Of a stretch of DNA of 30,937 nucleotides, positions 24,640 through 30,937 are shown piece by piece. Source of the stretch: an uncultured Faecalibacterium sp. (GTDB taxonomy: Bacteria; Bacillota; Clostridia; Oscillospirales; Ruminococcaceae); the NCBI GenBank assembly GCA_934561485.1, contig CAKTGS010000015.1:1-30937 (forward strand), in the 5' to 3' direction. The notes below the pieces were generated by a model. The model was not told where the DNA came from, ran no database searches, and saw only the letters and a list, made by a program, of their open reading frames with translations. Each line of letters starts with the position of its first letter. The stretch's first letter is position 1. Made by a program: the position numbers and the translations under genes.

Positions 24640-24978
24640 ATGATCACCACCGATTTATCCGCCCGTATCAATGACCTGCTGCGCCCGATGGGCATTACCC
24701 GCAACATGAGCGCCTACAGCATCCTGCAGCAATGCCTGGAGCCGATTTGTGAGCAGGAGGACCGCCTGCAGGCCGTGGAGAAGGACATCTACACGCCTAT
24801 CGCCGACTGGAAGCCGTGTGACACCAAAGCAATCCAGAGCACGATCCGCCGGGCCGCCAAGGTAGCGTGGAACACGAACCCCGCCTATGTGCAGCAGCTG
24901 GCGGGTTACCCGCCGACCGGCTGCCCCAGTGCGGTGCAGTTCCTCGAGATGCTGTACAACGCACTGGTGCGGATGTAA
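24640..24978 (+). CDS. stand-alone Spo0A C-terminal DNA-binding domain protein
   Basis: The product is 112 residues. The start is ATG 24640 with AAAAGGA upstream. The whole protein corresponds to the Spo0A effector domain: MGITRNMSAYSILQQCLEPI, then YTPIADW (Spo0A: LYP.IA..), TKAIQSTIRRAAKVAWNTN (the recognition-helix region) and a final GCPSAVQFLEMLYNAL (Spo0A: PTNSEFI..). There is no receiver domain. Such short forms occur in phage and mobile regions; it may bind 0A-box-like DNA, but target and role are unknown. Neighbours are hicAB and a tRNA. Confidence 0.8.
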   Translation: MITTDLSARINDLLRPMGITRNMSAYSILQQCLEPICEQEDRLQAVEKDIYTPIADWKPCDTKAIQSTIRRAAKVAWNTNPAYVQQLAGYPPTGCPSAVQFLEMLYNALVRM

Positions 24979-24985
24979 CGAAAAG

Positions 24986-25019
24986 GCCGCCGTGGAGTTG
25001 ATTCCATGGCGGCTGTTTT
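24986..25019 (+). terminator. terminator after the Spo0A-domain gene
   Basis: GCCGCC pairs with GGCGGC, followed by TGTTTTC. Confidence 0.7.
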
Positions 25020-25052
25020 CTTATTCTTTGCGGTTTAATGATGGTATCCGAC

Positions 25053-25107
25053 AAAACAAAACGAACACCCCTTGCACTGCTCGAATGCTTGAAGTGTTCG
25101 TTTTGCT
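25053..25107 (-). terminator. terminator of the minus-strand tRNA-Ala
   Basis: On the minus strand AAAACGAACACTT and GGGGTGTTCGTTTTG form a long stem soon after the tRNA 3' end. Confidence 0.7.
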
Positions 25108-25113
25108 CTTCAT

Positions 25114-25189
<76 letters not shown>

Positions 25190-25222
25190 AGATGTTTGGT
25201 GCCGTGCCTGACGACATGCATT

Positions 25223-25251
25223 ATTATACCAGCGGTGTGGGGGATTGTCAA
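25223..25251 (-). promoter_or_regulatory. promoter of tRNA-Ala copy 1
   Basis: TTGACA (25246-25251), 17 nt, TATAAT (25223-25228) on the minus strand, perfect in both boxes. Confidence 0.9.
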
Positions 25252-25341
25252 CAGCCAATTTGCATTTTTTGCAGGAAAAATGCAAAAATCCCTGCCGGGC
25301 CGGAAAGGCTCTGCAGGGATGCCGTATGCGGGAATGGGAAA

Positions 25342-25398
25342 TTATGCCTTTTTGGCGTACGGACCGTCAAACAGCTGCGGAGCCACACGGCACAGCAG
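25342..25398 (-). pseudogene. duplicated 3' tail of thiT
   Basis: Eighteen codons plus TAA read LLCRVAPQLFDGPYAKKA, against LLCRVAPQLFDSQSAKKA in the intact thiT. No upstream thiT sequence is present, so this is a remnant carried with the inverted repeat. Confidence 0.85.
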
Positions 25399-25430
25399 CC
25401 AATGGGCAATGCGCAAAACACCACCCCCAC

Positions 25431-25506
25431 GGAAATCAATTTTTGTGATCTGACCCGGGGAAATCTGTCCCCAAGGGGGAAGCCTTTCATCGGAAACTTG
25501 ATTTCC
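25431..25506. repeat. short MITE-like element
   Basis: Terminal inverted repeats GGAAATCAA and TTGATTTCC enclose a 76-bp unit with an internal CCCC-AAGGGG hairpin. It shares its ends with the longer element at 28325-28504. No coding capacity. Confidence 0.6.
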
Positions 25507-25538
25507 GCGCCCCGCCCGGCAGGCGGTATGCCGCCAAC

Positions 25539-25576
25539 AAAAAATGCGCCCCGGACGGTTTCCCGTCCGGGGCGCA
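25539..25576 (-). terminator. strong terminator of the MAM-like gene
   Basis: On the minus strand a perfect stem TGCGCCCCGGACGG with CCGTCCGGGGCGCA is followed by TTTTTT, about 30 nt past the stop. Confidence 0.9.
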
Positions 25577-25607
25577 CCTCAAGTCTTGATCAACTCAGAG
25601 AGTTTGA

Positions 25608-26030
25608 TTAGAACTTAGCACCCTCAGCAGCGTTCTTCACGGTGCCGGTAGCCAGGTTGTAGATAACAGCAGCGTTGCCAGCAACGTTCAGGCCAACGTT
25701 CAGAGCGCCGCGGACGCCGCCCTTGAACTTCTGCCAGCCGGTCTCACGCTCATAAGCACCGTAGTTGTCGCCCCAGATGTCGGCAACATTGCCAGCGTAG
25801 GTAGCCAGGATGCCAGCCTTCGGGCTGTACTTGCCGGAGAACAGAACACCCAGGGTGTTGGTCAGGTAGTCAGCCATGTAGTGGTTGCCGATCAGGGTAA
25901 CCATGTTGGTGTTGAACTTCTGCCAGTTGGAAACTTCCAGGCAAGGAGCCAGGATGTCGGCCAGGCCGCCACCAACAACGTAGGTCATTTCGTTCTCTGC
26001 GATTGCAGAATAGTTTGCAGGCATCATCAT
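25608..26030 (-). CDS. MAM-like secreted protein with double-glycine leader
   Basis: The product is 140 residues, starting MMMPANYSAIAENEMTYVVG. From memory this N-terminus is nearly that of the F. prausnitzii microbial anti-inflammatory molecule (MAM, about 15 kDa). The middle (KFNTNMVTLIGNHYMADYLT, LGVLFSGK) and the end (VAGNAAVIYNLATGTVKN) also align with what I recall. The leader ends in a GG motif (YVVGG at 18-22), typical of peptides cleaved and exported by peptidase-containing ABC transporters; no such transporter is in the window. After the leader there is one Cys and a Gly/Ala-rich hydrophobic C-terminus, as in bacteriocin-like proteins. GGGAG precedes the first ATG. A strong promoter, leader hairpins and a strong terminator suggest high expression. 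Confidence 0.85.
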   Translation of the reverse strand: MMMPANYSAIAENEMTYVVGGGLADILAPCLEVSNWQKFNTNMVTLIGNHYMADYLTNTLGVLFSGKYSPKAGILATYAGNVADIWGDNYGAYERETGWQKFKGGVRGALNVGLNVAGNAAVIYNLATGTVKNAAEGAKF

Positions 26031-26111
26031 AATGAATTACTCCCTTCAAAAATAGAAAGATATTTTTGCAAGCCGATTTACTCGGCTCACATTCCTTACT
26101 AGGATGGCAAT

Positions 26112-26140
26112 AATATACCACACTTTCCAGAAATGTTCAA
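26112..26140 (-). promoter_or_regulatory. promoter of the MAM-like gene
   Basis: TTGAAC (26135-26140), 17 nt, TATATT (26112-26117) on the minus strand. The roughly 75-nt leader contains AGCCGA/TCGGCT (26071-26087) and AAAAATA/TATTTTT (26048-26067) hairpins that could stabilise the mRNA. Confidence 0.8.
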
Positions 26141-26283
26141 GCCCTTTTTTGCAAAAAGTGTAAAAAATGTGAAACGCAGTTCCGCAAAAGTGTTACTTTT
26201 GCCCGTTTCGGGCCTCTCTGCCGGTTTCGGCATGGTTCTTTTTTTGCCGGTGATATGCTGTTTTGTACAAGGGGGTCTGGGGT

Positions 26284-27153
26284 GTGAAAACCGTGATCTA
26301 TCTGGACGAACTCCTGCTGGTAAATTATGTTCTTGCGGCGGCGCTGCTGCTGGCAGCCGGGCTTTTGTGCGGCCGGGCCTGCAGCGGGCTGCGCCTGTGC
26401 GGCGGGGCGGCAATGGCTGCAGTCTCCACGCTGGTGTTATTGCTGCCGGAGTTTCCGCTGCCGGGGGCGCTGCTGTACAAAGCTGCCAGCTGCACGGCGG
26501 TGGTTGCGCTTACCTACGGCCTGCCCGGGCGGCGCAGTTTTGTGCAGCTGTGCCTGTGGTATGTGCTGCTCAATGTTCTGCTGTGCGGGGCCGCGCTGCT
26601 GCCGGGCGTTCACACCAACAATTTTGCGGTGTACATCTCCCTGCCGCCGGGACGGCTGCTGGCCAGCTGTGCTGTGGTTTATGGAGTGCTGCGGGGGCTG
26701 TTGTACTGCTTTGGCCGGGCCGGAGTGCGCAGTGTTCCGGCCCGGCTGGAGCTGAACGGTTCCGCACTGCCGGTGCAGGCCTTTTACGACACCGGGTTTT
26801 CGGTGCAGGACCCGCTTTCCGGCCGGGCTGTGGTGCTGGTGCAGTACCGCCCGGCCCGGCCGCTGCTTTCCGCACCGGTGCAGCAGTTTCTGGACGCCTA
26901 CTTTGCCGCAGAGGACGCTGCCCTGCCGCCGCCCGGGGCCGGGGTACGGCTGGTGCCCTGCCGCACGGTGACCGGGCAGGCCCTGCTGCCCGCCGTGCCT
27001 GCCGCCCTGCGCACCGCCACCGCCTGCGTGCCGGGGCTGCTGGCCGCGTTTTGCCGCGAACCGCTCTCTCCGGGCGGCGGCACCCTGCTGTTTGGCCCCG
27101 ACACCGCCCGGCAGCTGGGCCTTTGCGAGGATGGTTTATCCACTTATCTATAA
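26284..27153 (+). CDS. spoIIGA: sporulation sigma-E processing peptidase SpoIIGA
   Basis: The product is 289 residues from GTG 26284, with AAGGGGG upstream. A TTG at 26263 is in frame but would swallow that site. The N-terminal half has about five hydrophobic helices ([20 protein letters not shown] at the start). The C-terminal half is an aspartic-protease-like domain with the active-site DTG in [14 protein letters not shown] (families usually show DTGN). In Bacillus this membrane protease cleaves pro-sigma-E after a signal from the forespore. sigE follows 10 nt later, as in spore-formers. Confidence 0.9.
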   Translation: MKTVIYLDELLLVNYVLAAALLLAAGLLCGRACSGLRLCGGAAMAAVSTLVLLLPEFPLPGALLYKAASCTAVVALTYGLPGRRSFVQLCLWYVLLNVLLCGAALLPGVHTNNFAVYISLPPGRLLASCAVVYGVLRGLLYCFGRAGVRSVPARLELNGSALPVQAFYDTGFSVQDPLSGRAVVLVQYRPARPLLSAPVQQFLDAYFAAEDAALPPPGAGVRLVPCRTVTGQALLPAVPAALRTATACVPGLLAAFCREPLSPGGGTLLFGPDTARQLGLCEDGLSTYL

Positions 27154-27163
27154 GGAGGAACAG

Positions 27164-27877
27164 ATGCAGCATTGGTTTTGGGAACTTTGGCGGCGCTGGT
27201 GCCGCCTGTGTGCGCGGCTGCGGTACTGCGGCGGAGCGCATTATCTGGCAGGCGCGCCCAGCCTGCCGCCGCCCCTGACCCCGGAGCAGGAAAAAGCCCT
27301 GCTGGCACAGATGGCCGCCGGAGATGCCGCTGCGCGGGACGCCCTGATCACCCACAACCTGCGGCTTGTGGTGTATCTGGCCAAAAAGTACGAGAACAGC
27401 GGCGTGCCCACGGAGGATATGATCAGCATTGGCACCATCGGGCTGATCAAGGCGGTAAACACCTTTACGCCGGAACGCAGCATCAAGCTGGCTACCTACG
27501 CCAGCCGCTGCATTGGCAACGAGATCCTGATGTACTTACGCAAAAGCTCCAACCGCCGCCAGGAAGCCAGCATTGATGAACCGCTGAACGTAGACGGAGA
27601 CGGCAACGAATTGCTGCTCTCGGACATTCTGGGCAGCGATGAAAACATGGTGAGCCTGCGCCTGGAGCAGGACGCCGAGCGCGCCGTGCTGCACCGCGCC
27701 GTGGAGCGCCTGACCCAGCGGGAACGGCAGATCATGCAGCTGCGCTTTGGCCTGCTGGACGGCGTAGAGCACACCCAGAAAGAAACCGCCGATGCCCTGG
27801 GCATCAGCCAGAGTTATATTTCCCGGCTGGAAAAACGAATCATCTCTACGTTGAAAGTGCAGCTGGAAAATGAATAA
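27164..27877 (+). CDS. sigE: RNA polymerase sporulation sigma factor, sigma-E
   Basis: The product is 237 residues. The start is ATG 27164 with TAAGGAGG before it. A Trp/Arg/Cys-rich pro-sequence of about 28 residues ends near [18 protein letters not shown], the SpoIIGA cleavage region of pro-sigma-E (B. subtilis: YYIGGSEALPPPL). Region 2 shows [16 protein letters not shown] and [20 protein letters not shown] with the [19 protein letters not shown] -10 reader. Region 4 ends [20 protein letters not shown]. It looks fully intact. Its place next to spoIIGA favours sigma-E over the related sigma-K. Confidence 0.95.
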   Translation: MQHWFWELWRRWCRLCARLRYCGGAHYLAGAPSLPPPLTPEQEKALLAQMAAGDAAARDALITHNLRLVVYLAKKYENSGVPTEDMISIGTIGLIKAVNTFTPERSIKLATYASRCIGNEILMYLRKSSNRRQEASIDEPLNVDGDGNELLLSDILGSDENMVSLRLEQDAERAVLHRAVERLTQRERQIMQLRFGLLDGVEHTQKETADALGISQSYISRLEKRIISTLKVQLENE

Positions 27878-27883
27878 ACCGCC

Positions 27884-27912
27884 TTGACAACGGGCGGCAA
27901 ATCGCATATACT
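27884..27912 (+). promoter_or_regulatory. promoter of the putative antitoxin RNA
   Basis: TTGACA, 17 nt, TATACT: a near-perfect housekeeping promoter just past the sigE stop. No ORF follows it. Confidence 0.8.
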
Positions 27913-27918
27913 AAAATT

Positions 27919-28024
27919 ACAGAAGGCGCTGGCTCCGCAAACGGCTAGCTCCTTACCATACTGGTTTTTTCAAAAGAAAAGTGACCGTTCATGTTGGGGA
28001 ACTTGAAGGCGGTCACTTTTTCTT
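27919..28024 (+). ncRNA. putative antisense antitoxin RNA
   Basis: An approximately 105-nt transcript is predicted from the promoter at 27884 to the terminator at 27977-28024. It carries a 5' stem (GCTGGC with GCTAGC) and no coding frame. Its 3' end is complementary to the 3' end of the small toxin-like gene on the other strand. This convergent, 3'-overlapping arrangement resembles txpA/ratA and bsrG/SR4 type I systems. Ends are estimates. Confidence 0.55.
27977..28024. terminator. shared bidirectional terminator of toxin and antisense RNA
   Basis: GTGACCG (27981-27987) pairs with CGGTCAC (28010-28016), flanked by AAAAGAAAA and TTTTTCTTTTT. The toxin stop codon lies inside the stem. Confidence 0.8.
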
Positions 28025-28120
28025 TTTGTCATCGTGTGATACAGTCCATGTGATCTGGAACGTTACGTAAATTGCCCCGCCGAGAAGCGTAAGCAACAAC
28101 ACGACCTGTTCAAACGTCAT
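28013..28120 (-). CDS. small holin-like membrane peptide, putative type I toxin
   Basis: The product is 35 residues: MTFEQVVLLLTLLGGAIYVT, then a short polar stretch ending HDDKKKK. One membrane helix followed by a basic tail is the pattern of 'putative holin-like toxin' peptides (TxpA/BsrG type). The ribosome site is AAGGGGGGG, 7 to 8 nt before ATG 28120. A leader of well over 100 nt is possible (a TTGTAT is seen near 28300, with a poor -10). The opposite strand carries a promoter and transcript overlapping its 3' end. Confidence 0.65.
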   Translation of the reverse strand: MTFEQVVLLLTLLGGAIYVTFQITWTVSHDDKKKK

Positions 28121-28324
28121 GGTGCATCCCCCCCTTCCTGCCCTTAGGCCTCCGGGGAGAAACGAGATTCCAAGAAAAGATTCGCTCATACCCGGCACCC
28201 AGGTACCGGTCAGGAGCAGCCGCCTGCGTTTGTGGGCACAGCGCCTCATGGGCAGCATTTCTGCCGCCGTGTACAGCTTATCATAAATTTCCCGAAAATA
28301 CAATCTTTTTCCCGCGCCCTTCAT

Positions 28325-28504
28325 GGAAATCAATTTTCCGAATGAAGGCTTCCCCCGGTCGGGGGAAGCTGTCACCGCAGGTGACTGATGAGGGCGCAGG
28401 ACAACAGCATTTTGCCCTAAATACCCCTCATCCGGCGCTACGCGCCACCTTCCCCCCAAGGGGTGAAGGCTTTTGCTTTGGTCAAGCTGCAAAAATTGAT
28501 TTCC
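28325..28504. repeat. MITE-like element, 180 bp
   Basis: Perfect 13-bp terminal inverted repeats GGAAATCAATTTT and AAAATTGATTTCC enclose several hairpins: CTTCCCCC-GGTC-GGGGGAAG, TCACCTGCGGTGA-type, and GGCGCTACGCGCC. No ORF. It is related to the 76-bp element at 25431. It is inserted between the toxin unit and sigG. Confidence 0.7.
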
Positions 28505-28506
28505 GT

Positions 28507-28544
28507 GTGCGCCCTTCCCATCCCGGAGGGGCGCACAGTTTTTT
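28507..28544 (+). terminator. terminator upstream of sigG
   Basis: GTGCGCCC pairs with GGGCGCAC, followed by AGTTTTTT. It insulates sigG from upstream transcription. Confidence 0.75.
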
Positions 28545-28548
28545 CCAC

Positions 28549-28577
28549 GCATAGTGTCCCGGGGCGGGGGCCATACT
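28549..28577 (+). promoter_or_regulatory. possible sigma-G/sigma-F-type promoter of sigG
   Basis: GCATA (28549-28553), 18 nt, CATACT (28572-28577) resembles the forespore sigma consensus (GHATR ... CATnnTA), with the last position off. It is about 36 nt before the start codon. No housekeeping boxes are seen in the same gap. Confidence 0.45.
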
Positions 28578-28613
28578 CCCGGTGAAGTTTCAAACAGACC
28601 GGGAGGCGTTTGG

Positions 28614-29381
28614 ATGTATAACAAGGTAGAGTTGTGCGGGGTGAACACCGCGCAGCTGCCCGTTTTGTCGGAGGCGGAAAAGCGCCGCCTGCTCACACTG
28701 GCCCATGCAGGGGATTCTGCGGCGCGGGAACGCATGGTGGAGGGCAACCTGCGGCTGGTGCTCAGTGTGGTGCAGCGCTTTGCCCAGCGGGGCGAAAACC
28801 TGGACGATCTGTTCCAGGTGGGCTGCATCGGGCTGATCAAGGCCATTGACAACTTCGACCCCGCCCAGCCGGTGCGGTTTTCCACCTATGGCGTGCCGAT
28901 GATCATTGGGGAGATCCGGCGCTTTCTGCGGGACAACAACGCCCTGCGGGTGAGCCGCAGTCTGCGGGACGCCGCCTACCGCGCCATGCAGGCCCGGGAG
29001 ACCCTGGAAAAGCAGCTGGGCCGGGAGCCGACCATGGACGAGATCGCGCAGAGTGCCGGGCTGACCCGCCGCGAAGTGACCGCCGCCCTGGAATCTGTGG
29101 TGGAGCCGCTCAGCCTGGAAGAGCCGGTGTACACCGCCGGGGGCGATGCCATGTACGTGATCGACCAGGTGCGCGACCCGGACGGCGAGGACAGCTGGAT
29201 CAGCGGGCTGCAGTTCCGCCAGACGGTGGCCGGACTGACTCCCCGGGAAAAGCGGATCATGGAGCTGCGCTACCTGCAGGGCAAGACCCAGATGGAAGTG
29301 GCGCGGGAGATCGGCATCAGCCAGGCGCAGGTCAGCCGACTGGAAAAAGGCGCACTGAGCCAGTTTCACACCGACCGTTGA
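28614..29381 (+). CDS. sigG: RNA polymerase sporulation sigma factor, sigma-G
   Basis: The product is 255 residues. The start is ATG 28614 with GGGAGG upstream. The sigma-G N-terminus YNKVELCGVNTAQLPVL (B. subtilis: NKVEICGVDTSKLPVL) is diagnostic. Region 2 reads GNLRLVLSVVQRFAQRGENL, DDLFQVGCIGLIKAIDNFDP and FSTYGVPMIIGEIRRFLRDN. The C-terminal region 4 ends TQMEVAREIGISQAQVSRLE. It directs late forespore genes in spore-formers. Here it follows sigE with the toxin unit and a MITE wedged between. It is intact. Confidence 0.96.
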   Translation: MYNKVELCGVNTAQLPVLSEAEKRRLLTLAHAGDSAARERMVEGNLRLVLSVVQRFAQRGENLDDLFQVGCIGLIKAIDNFDPAQPVRFSTYGVPMIIGEIRRFLRDNNALRVSRSLRDAAYRAMQARETLEKQLGREPTMDEIAQSAGLTRREVTAALESVVEPLSLEEPVYTAGGDAMYVIDQVRDPDGEDSWISGLQFRQTVAGLTPREKRIMELRYLQGKTQMEVAREIGISQAQVSRLEKGALSQFHTDR

Positions 29382-29391
29382 CCCCACGCAA

Positions 29392-29438
29392 AAACACCCC
29401 GGCGCATCCTCCACACAGGCGGACGCGCCGGGGTGTTT
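29392..29438. terminator. bidirectional terminator between sigG and spoIIID
   Basis: A perfect 14-bp stem, AAACACCCCGGCGC with GCGCCGGGGTGTTT, lies between the two convergent stop codons. Confidence 0.9.
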
Positions 29439-29441
29439 GGT

Positions 29442-29693
29442 TCAGCCGCAGCGGCGGTATTTGCGGCGGGTGGCCGCACCGCCGCGCAGATGCCGCTCGG
29501 CCTTGTTGCGGGCCAGCACCCGCTGCACCTGCACAAACAGCGCCGGGCTGAGCCGGCGCAGCCGCACCGAAACATCCTTGTGCACGGTGGACTTGCTGCA
29601 CCCGAAGGCCGCTGCTGCAGCGCGCACGGTGGCCCCATGCAGCACAATGTATTCGCCCAGCTGCACGGCCCGCTGTTCCGGATCTCCCTTCAT
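29442..29693 (-). CDS. spoIIID: sporulation transcriptional regulator SpoIIID
   Basis: The product is 83 residues. GGGAGG precedes ATG 29693. The helix-turn-helix GATVRAAAAAFGCSKSTVHK matches B. subtilis SpoIIID (TVRVIAKEFGVSKSTVHKD). It is followed by DVSVRLRRLSPALFVQVQRV and the characteristic basic tail ERHLRGGAATRRKYRRCG, which also contacts DNA. In spore-formers it acts in the mother cell under sigma-E control. It lies convergent to sigG. Confidence 0.95.
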   Translation of the reverse strand: MKGDPEQRAVQLGEYIVLHGATVRAAAAAFGCSKSTVHKDVSVRLRRLSPALFVQVQRVLARNKAERHLRGGAATRRKYRRCG

Positions 29694-29760
29694 CTCGATT
29701 CCTCCCGCCTTCAGCTGTTACAGCGTATGCGGCGCAGCGGCGCAATATGTGCGGCAGGGC

Positions 29761-29790
29761 TTGACTTTTGCAGCCCGGTTGCGCTATACT
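29761..29790 (+). promoter_or_regulatory. promoter of the thiT transcript
   Basis: TTGACT, 18 nt, TATACT, ending about 17 nt before the riboswitch. Confidence 0.8.
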
Positions 29791-29807
29791 GAGCGCGGAC
29801 ATAAAAA

Positions 29808-29896
29808 CAGGGGCGCCGAAAGGCTGAGATCTGCACAGCGCAGAGACCCTTGACCTGATCCGGATAATGCCGGCGTAGGAAGTTTGCGGAAGGTCC
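29808..29896 (+). promoter_or_regulatory. TPP (THI-box) riboswitch
   Basis: The conserved blocks CAGGGGCGCC, GGCTGAGA, ACCCTTGACCTGATC, GGATAATGCCGGCGTAGGAAG are all present. It sits directly before the thiamine transporter gene, and a terminator follows, so thiamine pyrophosphate should switch thiT off. Confidence 0.97.
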
Positions 29897-29919
29897 TAGT
29901 ATTTTCAACAAACACCCTG

Positions 29920-29956
29920 TGCGCCTGCTTTTTGTAAGTGGGCGCATTTTTGTTTT
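29920..29956 (+). terminator. riboswitch expression-platform terminator
   Basis: TGCGCC pairs with GGCGCA, followed by TTTTTGTTTTTG, between the aptamer and the thiT ribosome site. Confidence 0.8.
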
Positions 29957-29986
29957 TGTGTACTATTATAATGAGGAGAGGATCGT

Positions 29987-30562
29987 ATGTCGAAATCCTA
30001 TTCCAAGACCCGCATTCTCGTGGAATGCGCCCTGATGATCGCGGTGGGCACCGTGCTCTCCAACATCAAGTTCTTCACCCTGCCCAACGGCGGCAGCGTC
30101 ACGCTGCTGAGTATGCTGCCCTTTGTGCTGGTGTCCTTCCGGCACGGGGTCAAGTGGGGCCTTTTCACCGGCTTTGTAAACGGCTGCCTGCAGATGCTCA
30201 TGGGCTTCTATCCGCCTCCGGCATCTACCGTGCTGTACTTTGCCGGTGAGGTGCTGCTGGACTACCTGGTGGCCTTTATGGCACTGGGTACCGCAGCCTT
30301 CTTTGCCCGCCCCTTCAAGAACCGCACTGTGGGCGTGGCTGTGGGCACTTTTGCGGCCGGTTTCCTGCGCTTCCTGTGCAGCTTCCTGTCCGGCGTGCTG
30401 GTGTGGGGCAACCTGAGCGATGGTCTGGCCGCTTGGACCTACAGCTTGGTGTACAACGGCAGTTACATGCTGCCGGAAACCCTGATCACCGTAGTGGCCG
30501 CCGTGCTGCTGTGCCGTGTGGCTCCGCAGCTGTTTGACAGCCAATCCGCCAAAAAGGCATAA
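29987..30562 (+). CDS. thiT: thiamine ECF transporter substrate-binding subunit ThiT
   Basis: The product is 191 residues. GAGGAGAGG precedes the ATG. About six membrane helices are visible. The family blocks are ECALMIAVGTVLSNIKF, LPNGGSVTLLSMLPFVLVSF, RHGVKWGLFTGFVNGCLQML, and WTYSLVYNGSYMLPETLITV near the end. It binds thiamine and works with a shared EcfAA'T energising module encoded elsewhere. The TPP riboswitch upstream confirms the substrate. Its last 18 codons are duplicated at 25342-25398. Confidence 0.96.
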   Translation: MSKSYSKTRILVECALMIAVGTVLSNIKFFTLPNGGSVTLLSMLPFVLVSFRHGVKWGLFTGFVNGCLQMLMGFYPPPASTVLYFAGEVLLDYLVAFMALGTAAFFARPFKNRTVGVAVGTFAAGFLRFLCSFLSGVLVWGNLSDGLAAWTYSLVYNGSYMLPETLITVVAAVLLCRVAPQLFDSQSAKKA

Positions 30563-30583
30563 TTTCACATTCCCGCATACGGC

Positions 30584-30620
30584 ATCCCTGCAGAGCCTTT
30601 CCGGCTCGGCAGGGATTTTT
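30584..30620 (+). terminator. thiT terminator
   Basis: ATCCCTGC-x-GAGCC pairs with GGCTC-x-GCAGGGAT, followed by a T run. A second hairpin (GCATTTTT/AAAAATGC) follows directly. Confidence 0.85.
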
Positions 30621-30650
30621 GCATTTTTCTGCAAAAATGCAAATTGGCTG

Positions 30651-30679
30651 TTGACAATTCCCCGCACCGCTGGTATAAT
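30651..30679 (+). promoter_or_regulatory. promoter of tRNA-Ala copy 2
   Basis: TTGACA, 17 nt, TATAAT, both boxes perfect. Confidence 0.92.
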
Positions 30680-30712
30680 AATGCATGTCGTCAGGCACGG
30701 CATCAAACATCT

Positions 30713-30788
<76 letters not shown>

Positions 30789-30790
30789 AG

Positions 30791-30826
30791 AAAAGACACT
30801 GCACAGAAATGTGCAGTGTCTTTTTT
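30791..30826 (+). terminator. terminator of tRNA-Ala copy 2
   Basis: AAAAGACACTGCAC pairs with GTGCAGTGTCTTTT, ending in TTTTTT. Confidence 0.92.
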
Positions 30827-30843
30827 GTTTGCACCAAACGAGT

Positions 30844-30925
30844 GAGGCATTCGCTCCGCCGGGAGAGCGCCGTGCATGGACGGCAAGAGGTCACCGTGAT
30901 TGGAACGGCCCGGTATTCTCCACCA
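30844..30925 (+). pseudogene. decayed tRNA-Ala-like copy
   Basis: An 82-nt segment aligns with tRNA-Ala over the D arm (GCTC/GAGC), the GCATGG anticodon-loop region, CAAGAGGTCACCG and the end CCCGGTATTCTCCACCA. The acceptor stem has two mismatched pairs and the T arm has a 6-nt insertion that destroys TTCGATC. The D stem still pairs, and the anticodon stem (GCCG with CGGC) pairs with bases different from the functional tRNA. The GAAAAGACACT that follows tRNA copy 2 recurs right after it, at the window edge. Confidence 0.7.
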
Positions 30926-30937
30926 GGAAAAGACACT

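Noticed and set aside
24459..24707. Minus-strand small frame overlapping the hicAB promoter and the Spo0A-domain gene
   Set aside because: It lies across a clear promoter/operator and antisense to a recognised domain.

Overview
The window looks like chromosome from Faecalibacterium or a close relative (Oscillospiraceae, low-redox gut Firmicutes). GC is high for a Firmicute. There is a Gram-positive polC. The isoprenoid and cell-envelope genes have the classic Firmicutes order. A 140-residue protein closely resembles the Faecalibacterium 'microbial anti-inflammatory molecule' (MAM) as I remember that sequence.

Layout. 1-3140 (minus): most of a giant secreted repeat protein cut by the window edge. 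Its leader carries a cyclic-di-GMP class I riboswitch and terminator, and its promoter has an 11-G tract between the -35 and -10 boxes. 3595-4053 (minus): a two-CBS-domain protein. 4472-6580 (plus): an Asp23-family protein and a DAK2/fatty-acid-kinase-like protein. 6821-17715 (minus): the cluster pyrH-frr-uppS-cdsA-dxr-rseP-ispG-polC (UMP kinase, ribosome recycling, undecaprenyl and phospholipid precursors, MEP isoprenoid pathway, site-2 protease, replicative polymerase). 17838-20687: an AlkD-like DNA repair protein, tRNA-Gly, a small zinc-ribbon membrane protein and a beta-CASP metallo-hydrolase.

21137-25000 is a graveyard and mobile patch. It holds a gutted flavoprotein reductase, a truncated YesM/YesN-type two-component system read towards it, a phage holin fragment abutting the broken kinase, a HicAB toxin-antitoxin pair and a stand-alone Spo0A DNA-binding domain. 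It ends at a tRNA-Ala(GGC).

25114-30788 is bounded by two tRNA-Ala(GGC) copies inside a roughly 285-bp inverted repeat. Inside it are the MAM-like gene, a set of sporulation regulators (spoIIGA, sigE, sigG, spoIIID) in a lineage regarded as non-sporulating, a probable type I toxin with a convergent antisense RNA, two MITE-like elements, and a TPP riboswitch with the thiamine transporter gene thiT. A decayed tRNA-Ala-like copy lies at the right edge.

The most notable signal is the surface-protein control region. A probable slippage-prone promoter, a c-di-GMP aptamer and an intrinsic terminator are stacked within about 220 bp. All calls are from reading the sequence by eye; no database search was run.
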